Assembly: GCA_947561585.1 (NCBI GenBank)
Contig: CANNZV010000331.1
Coordinates: forward strand, 248,001 to 312,000
Direction: 5' to 3'
DNA length: 64,000 bases
DNA from: Caprella mutica
Lineage: Eukaryota; Arthropoda; Malacostraca; Amphipoda; Caprellidae
The notes beneath the pieces are model-generated. The model had not been told where the DNA came from, searched no databases, and saw only the letters and a list, made by a program, of their open reading frames with translations. The position numbers and the translations under genes were made by a program. Of the stretch, positions 59,856 to 64,000 are shown piece after piece. The first letter of the stretch is position 1. Every line of letters begins with the position of its first letter.

Positions 59856-60573
59856 TTCTAACGAATATGAGATTCAATCTCCTTAACTACAGATTTATTT
59901 GAAATTACTGAGATGAGAAAACCATTAATTACGAATTAATGAGAATCTTGAATATTTTATATTTTCATAAAATATTTTATTTTAACTTCACTACCATAGA
60001 AGCATTTTATAGTTTAAATATCTATATCCACTATACCGAAAAAAAAACACTATAAATATAACAAGTTTTGTTTCAGGAATACTCTACAAACTACGTAATA
60101 ATAGTAACTAAGTACTTCGCAAAATATTTACAATCTCTAATTATATATACGTATAACTGTAATATACATAGAGCTAACTATACAAGGCGGGTTATTCATG
60201 AATTATGTTTGATGCTGAATCTCCAGACATTCAGACATTACTCTGAAATTCTTTGATCAAGAGGGTTGGAATCAAAGGTTGGAATAACATGAATAATTGA
60301 CTATAGAACTTCCAGATATACACCTCCATAAATTGAACTCTAGAGGTCGATGGTATGGAAGTCCTATTCAAACAAATGAAGAGTTTTTTGGTCATATCTT
60401 TCTAAAAAAATAGGTTTGAAAATAGAAATAATTAAGTTTGAAATAGAAAGCAGGGTTATACAATGGTTTTCTGAAAAAAATATGTCACATTTTCAATTGG
60501 CTGCTGTTTCAATATTATTGAAGCTATAACGATGATGAAACACACTTCCAGCAAACTAATAGATCCTATATTT
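59856..60573. other. A+T-rich filler, no gene seen
   Basis: One 62-codon plus frame, no domain. The right-hand limit is the stop codon of the mariner relic. Confidence 0.45.
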
Positions 60574-60985
60574 TTATTCTCTGATAAGTTTATTCCTCAT
60601 AGTGCCCCCATTAGCCATATTATACATATTACATGTATGGCGAATATTCACCACAACCCGTTGAAGTGCATTGACTTCGATGGATCGAATTACATCTTCA
60701 TTAGCACATATTAAGTCACGAATGTTTGCACGAATCCCCATTAATAAAAATGAAGGTGGCCATTCCTGGGGGTCATTGAGCTTTTCAAAAGTAGGATGTT
60801 AGTCGTCGAAGAAATCATTCGTTTAACCAAGCCATAACTTCACCAGCAGCATGGGCAGCAGCTCCATCTTGTTGAAACTATTTATCAGGATGGGTATCAT
60901 CATGAAAAATTTCTTCCAGCATATCCAAATAAGTCACTCTGTTCAAAGTTTGTGCTTCCATGGTATTTGGATAACTTGTTCTTGC
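60574..60985 (-). pseudogene. Mariner-family transposase, C-terminal half, broken
   Basis: Read on the minus strand from about 60,985: TMEAQTLNRVTYLDMLEEIF, HDDTHPDK, stop, FQQDGAAAHAAGEVMAWLNE, stop. After further stops and a frameshift comes EWPPSFLLMGIRANIRDLIC, then NEDVIRSIEVNALQRVVVNI, RHTCNMYNMANGGTMRNKLI and a stop at 60,574. The order (YLDML before the FQQDGA second catalytic D, then a WPP block, a terminal helix and an NGG motif) is that of mariner-type transposases. The usual NGGHF near the end reads NGGTM here. The first half of the gene is absent or unrecognisable. The plus-strand 60-codon frame is its shadow. Confidence 0.82.
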
Positions 60986-62579
60986 CTACCCTTATATTTT
61001 GGCCTCTACGGTATAAGTACATAAAATAAAATAAAAATACGTTCAATTTCAACAAGAGGAAAGAATCTTTTTATTTATTATAAGAACAAATTAGTATATT
61101 GGATTAAAGAAGCATGGATGAATTATTTTTCCATTTCTTGAGATCTCTTTATATTAGATTGACAGAAGATAAATTCGTAGAAGTTCGAATATCTCTTTTT
61201 TTCAATTCAGTTGAAAAACATCCTTTTTATTTCAGTCTCCTAAGAAGGGTCATTATTAATGAGAACGTCGTTTAAAGAGGCAACAATTGCATCCATTAGA
61301 GGGCCATAGTCACAGATGGTCCTGGTGGAATGAGGAACATTCGACAACTGTACTATCGCCAACAAAAATATATTTCAGTGTTTGTTGAGTATGATGTAAT
61401 CCATGGATCTCATAGTATTAATTACAGCATATTATTATATAAACAATCAAATTGTAAATTATAGTTTTCGATTCATAGACCAATGCAAAACTTTGAATCA
61501 TTATTTATGTTTTTTGTACGATCTTTGAATAGATGAAATAATAATTCCTCTTTTAGCAATATATGTATTACTGAACTACTGAATACTGCATTTTCACACT
61601 GATCTTTAAAAGGATGGATATAAGAGATAAATGAAGAGGAGGGGATATATTTGCTGACTAATGGAAATGTTGTCGAGAAATCTGATTTTTACCTAAATTA
61701 GAAACTGTAAATTCCTAATTATTTATTGGTCTACCTTCTCTTTTTTTAATGACGTTAATTTAACATTATATATTAAAAAGTTTTTTTTTCATAATCAAAT
61801 AGTTAAATAAAACGAAATAAACTAAAAACATTGTTATTCAATGTTATATTAGATATCAAAATACTGGAGCAGTTATTGGAATCCAGTCATAGTAAAAGTT
61901 TTATCTGATATAAATATGCATGCAAATGCTTATCTAGGATGCAATATAGTGGAGGTTATTAATCATTCACAATGTCTTGTACTAACCACTTTTTACGATT
62001 ATCGGATAATATTATCCCTTATACAATCATGTTATTAGAATGATATTATGAATCTGAATATACGTTTTTTTACATACAGAATACCTGAGAGAAGAAAATA
62101 GAGGACTCCTTGGCTGTTGCATTATGTAGGATGAGGAAATCGGAAAGAAGTATATTTAATTTTCCCTAGCTTGTAACATATATTGAAAACAAGCAACTTA
62201 TAATCTACCTACTTGTAATCATGATATATATCCTACATTATCTATTATATAACATTCCAATTTTAAATTGTGAATATCTTATTTAATATAGTTCGTATAC
62301 TATAGTTCGAGTTCTTCATCCTACATACTACACATAACCTCTTTTAGCGTCCAGATCCAACAAATATTTTAATTCTCTTATAAAATGAAAAAAAAAATGA
62401 AACTGATTCTCAGTCCTAAATTAAAATAATCAAAATATACTATATAGCTCTCAATTCAAGGCTTAAATATAAAGTCTATGCTGTAAAAGAAGTTGCTGAC
62501 CCTGAATAAGATAAAAACTCATCCACCTATCAAAAAGACCAATATCTAGAGAAACAAAAAGTTCATATTCTTCTCCGAT
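60986..62579. other. A+T-rich filler, no gene seen
   Basis: No transposase N-terminus could be read upstream of the mariner relic. No arrays or shared repeats detected. Confidence 0.5.
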
Positions 62580-62866
62580 TTGATGAATGAAAATGAATGA
62601 AACGAAGAAAATGAATGAGAGGAAGAAAATGAATGAGAGGAAGAAAATGAATGAGAGGAAGAAAATATATATGAGGAAGAAAATAAATGAGAGGAGTAAA
62701 ATAAATGAGAGGAGGAAAAATGAATGTTAGGAAGAAAATGAATGAGAGGAAGAAAATGAATGTGAGGAAGGAAATGAATGAGAGGAAAGATATGAATGAG
62801 AGGATGAAAATAAATGAAAGGAAGGAATTGAATGAAAGTAGGAAAACGAATGAGAGGAAGAAAATT
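62580..62866 (+). repeat. 17-18-bp purine tandem repeat, about 16 copies
   Basis: Unit AATGAGAGGAAGAAAATG, almost purely A/G with a T per unit. Eighteen is divisible by three, so a 78-codon frame (62,705-62,941) of MNERKK repeats stays open in the better-phased half. It is a repeat by-product, not a supported gene. Confidence 0.88.
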
Positions 62867-64000
62867 AGCTTTAGATTAGTCTATTTCACTAACTCAATTT
62901 CAGTTGTCAAAAAAGTGTATATTCACATTGGCATTGCTTAGAATATAAACTTCAAATTTCCTCCACTAATATTCCGAATATTTTGTCACCTTCCAGCTAA
63001 ATAATACACCTAAAAATTATATATTAACAAAATATGCTGCTAAGCATTCTGTCTCATTCAGATTATAACTTCACGGCAGTTTTATTTGTTGCGATTCTGT
63101 CAAGATCAGACATGGAAGTGAAGGAATTGAAGCTACACTTTGTAATGCAGAGAAACATTTCCCTTTCTTTTGATCTTGAATTCAATTTACATTTCGTCTC
63201 AACGATTCAAGTCCACACAGAAGCTTGGGTGTTAAACGTTAGTAGGGAGAATAAGGTGTTGTATTTGGGATTGCATTTTCATGTTTTTTTGTGACATAAA
63301 TCGGCTGACAGTATTTTTCTGCTCACTCTAGTCTGACTTCTTCTGTTGACGGATGTCATATCGAAGTTCGCTGAATTTCAAAGTTTAGACAATAATAAGT
63401 TCTCAATATAATCAATTTTTCAATTAGTTAAACTATTTACTTATAAAAAATACTTCGCTAAATCAATCTCCTGAAATTTGATAAGAAAAAATATTGAAAT
63501 CTGTTTTCATCAATAGACATATATTTTCTATTAGTGAAAAGATTGAATGTTATAGAAAAGTATTATTAAGAGACCTGACTTTACCTGCTAACTGATGAAG
63601 CTCAAACTATACTGCTCTAAGAGAGTCGATATCTTCGAGTCGAAACATTCAGCATTATTTCATCACTTTACATCAAGTTCCAGAAAGTATTAAATTCATC
63701 CAAAGAATTGGAAAACTTACAACAGATTCAAGCAACACAACATCATGATATAAACAATATTAAACGATTACATCTTGGTGTCAGTTGGCTACACATTGCA
63801 CAAGCGTATAAATTTATTGAACAAAACTTAAATCACAAACGTTACGCGGAGCTGATTTGACATCAATTATTAACACTTGTGTGAAACTGACCAATCTAAA
63901 TAGTTACACGGTGAAAAAGTGAAACTTTAACTAGGAGTTGCAGCTTAGATATGCATGGTGTTTAAAAATATTTAAAAATTACACACTTTATTATATAATA
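62867..64000. other. Filler, no gene supported
   Basis: An 86-codon plus frame at 63,034-63,294 has no recognisable domain. The last 700 bases are somewhat less A+T rich but reveal no known family in any frame. Confidence 0.45.

Overview
The window looks like nuclear DNA from an invertebrate metazoan, most likely an arthropod. It is very A+T rich, has no operons or compact coding, is crowded with minisatellites, and carries decayed Tc1, mariner, hAT and pogo/Tigger-type DNA transposons. A copepod- or insect-like source would fit, but the species cannot be fixed from the sequence alone. I see no convincing host protein gene, no rRNA, no complete tRNA and no CRISPR. It reads as a gene desert or a very long intron built from dead transposons, short dispersed repeats and tandem arrays in unique A+T-rich filler.

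Layout. 0-7.4 kb: filler with one copy each of short repeat families A and D. 7.4-8.5 kb: a near-perfect 1,085-bp palindrome made of two head-to-head 5' halves of a Tc1 element, with TA duplications and doubled (IR/DR) ends. 8.5-9.0 kb: a multi-unit copy of family E, rich in AGGTCA motifs. 10.9-13.1 kb: two tandem arrays. 14.0-15.7 kb: a 1,654-bp Tc1-like element with a dead transposase on the minus strand. 17.3-17.6 kb: a hAT/Charlie-like MITE. 17.8-18.1 and 21.4-21.6 kb: two more family E copies. 19.26-20.35 kb: a foldback-type element whose inverted ends are 17-bp arrays, bounded by a 9-bp duplication. 22.1-22.9 kb: a 42-bp minisatellite that leaves a 236-codon frame open. 26.4-27.05 kb: a 47-bp array touching the only non-repetitive open frame of note (152 codons, minus strand). 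27.9-28.45 kb: a MITE with hairpin termini. 28.9-29.9 and 33.8-34.1 kb: further arrays. 34.5-35.8 kb: an inverted-repeat element with repeated CATTCGGACA motifs. 41.5 kb: a mariner C-terminal fragment. 43.56-44.35 kb: a Tigger/pogo-like element. 44.9-46.4 kb: family E split by a hAT deletion derivative with an exact 8-bp duplication. 47.9-49.1 kb: a second Tc1-like relic. 50.5-51.2 kb: a 55-bp array. 55.95-57.15 kb: an element with seven copies of a GGGGTATCACTGC motif and a purine-rich core. 60.6-61.0 kb: a mariner relic on the minus strand. 62.6-62.9 kb: an 18-bp purine array.

Nothing here forms a working pathway. Most of the structure comes from successive insertion, internal deletion, palindrome formation and tandem expansion. 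The two best candidates for something not commonly described are the head-to-head Tc1 palindrome (7,437-8,521) and the tandem-repeat-ended foldback element (19,269-20,336).
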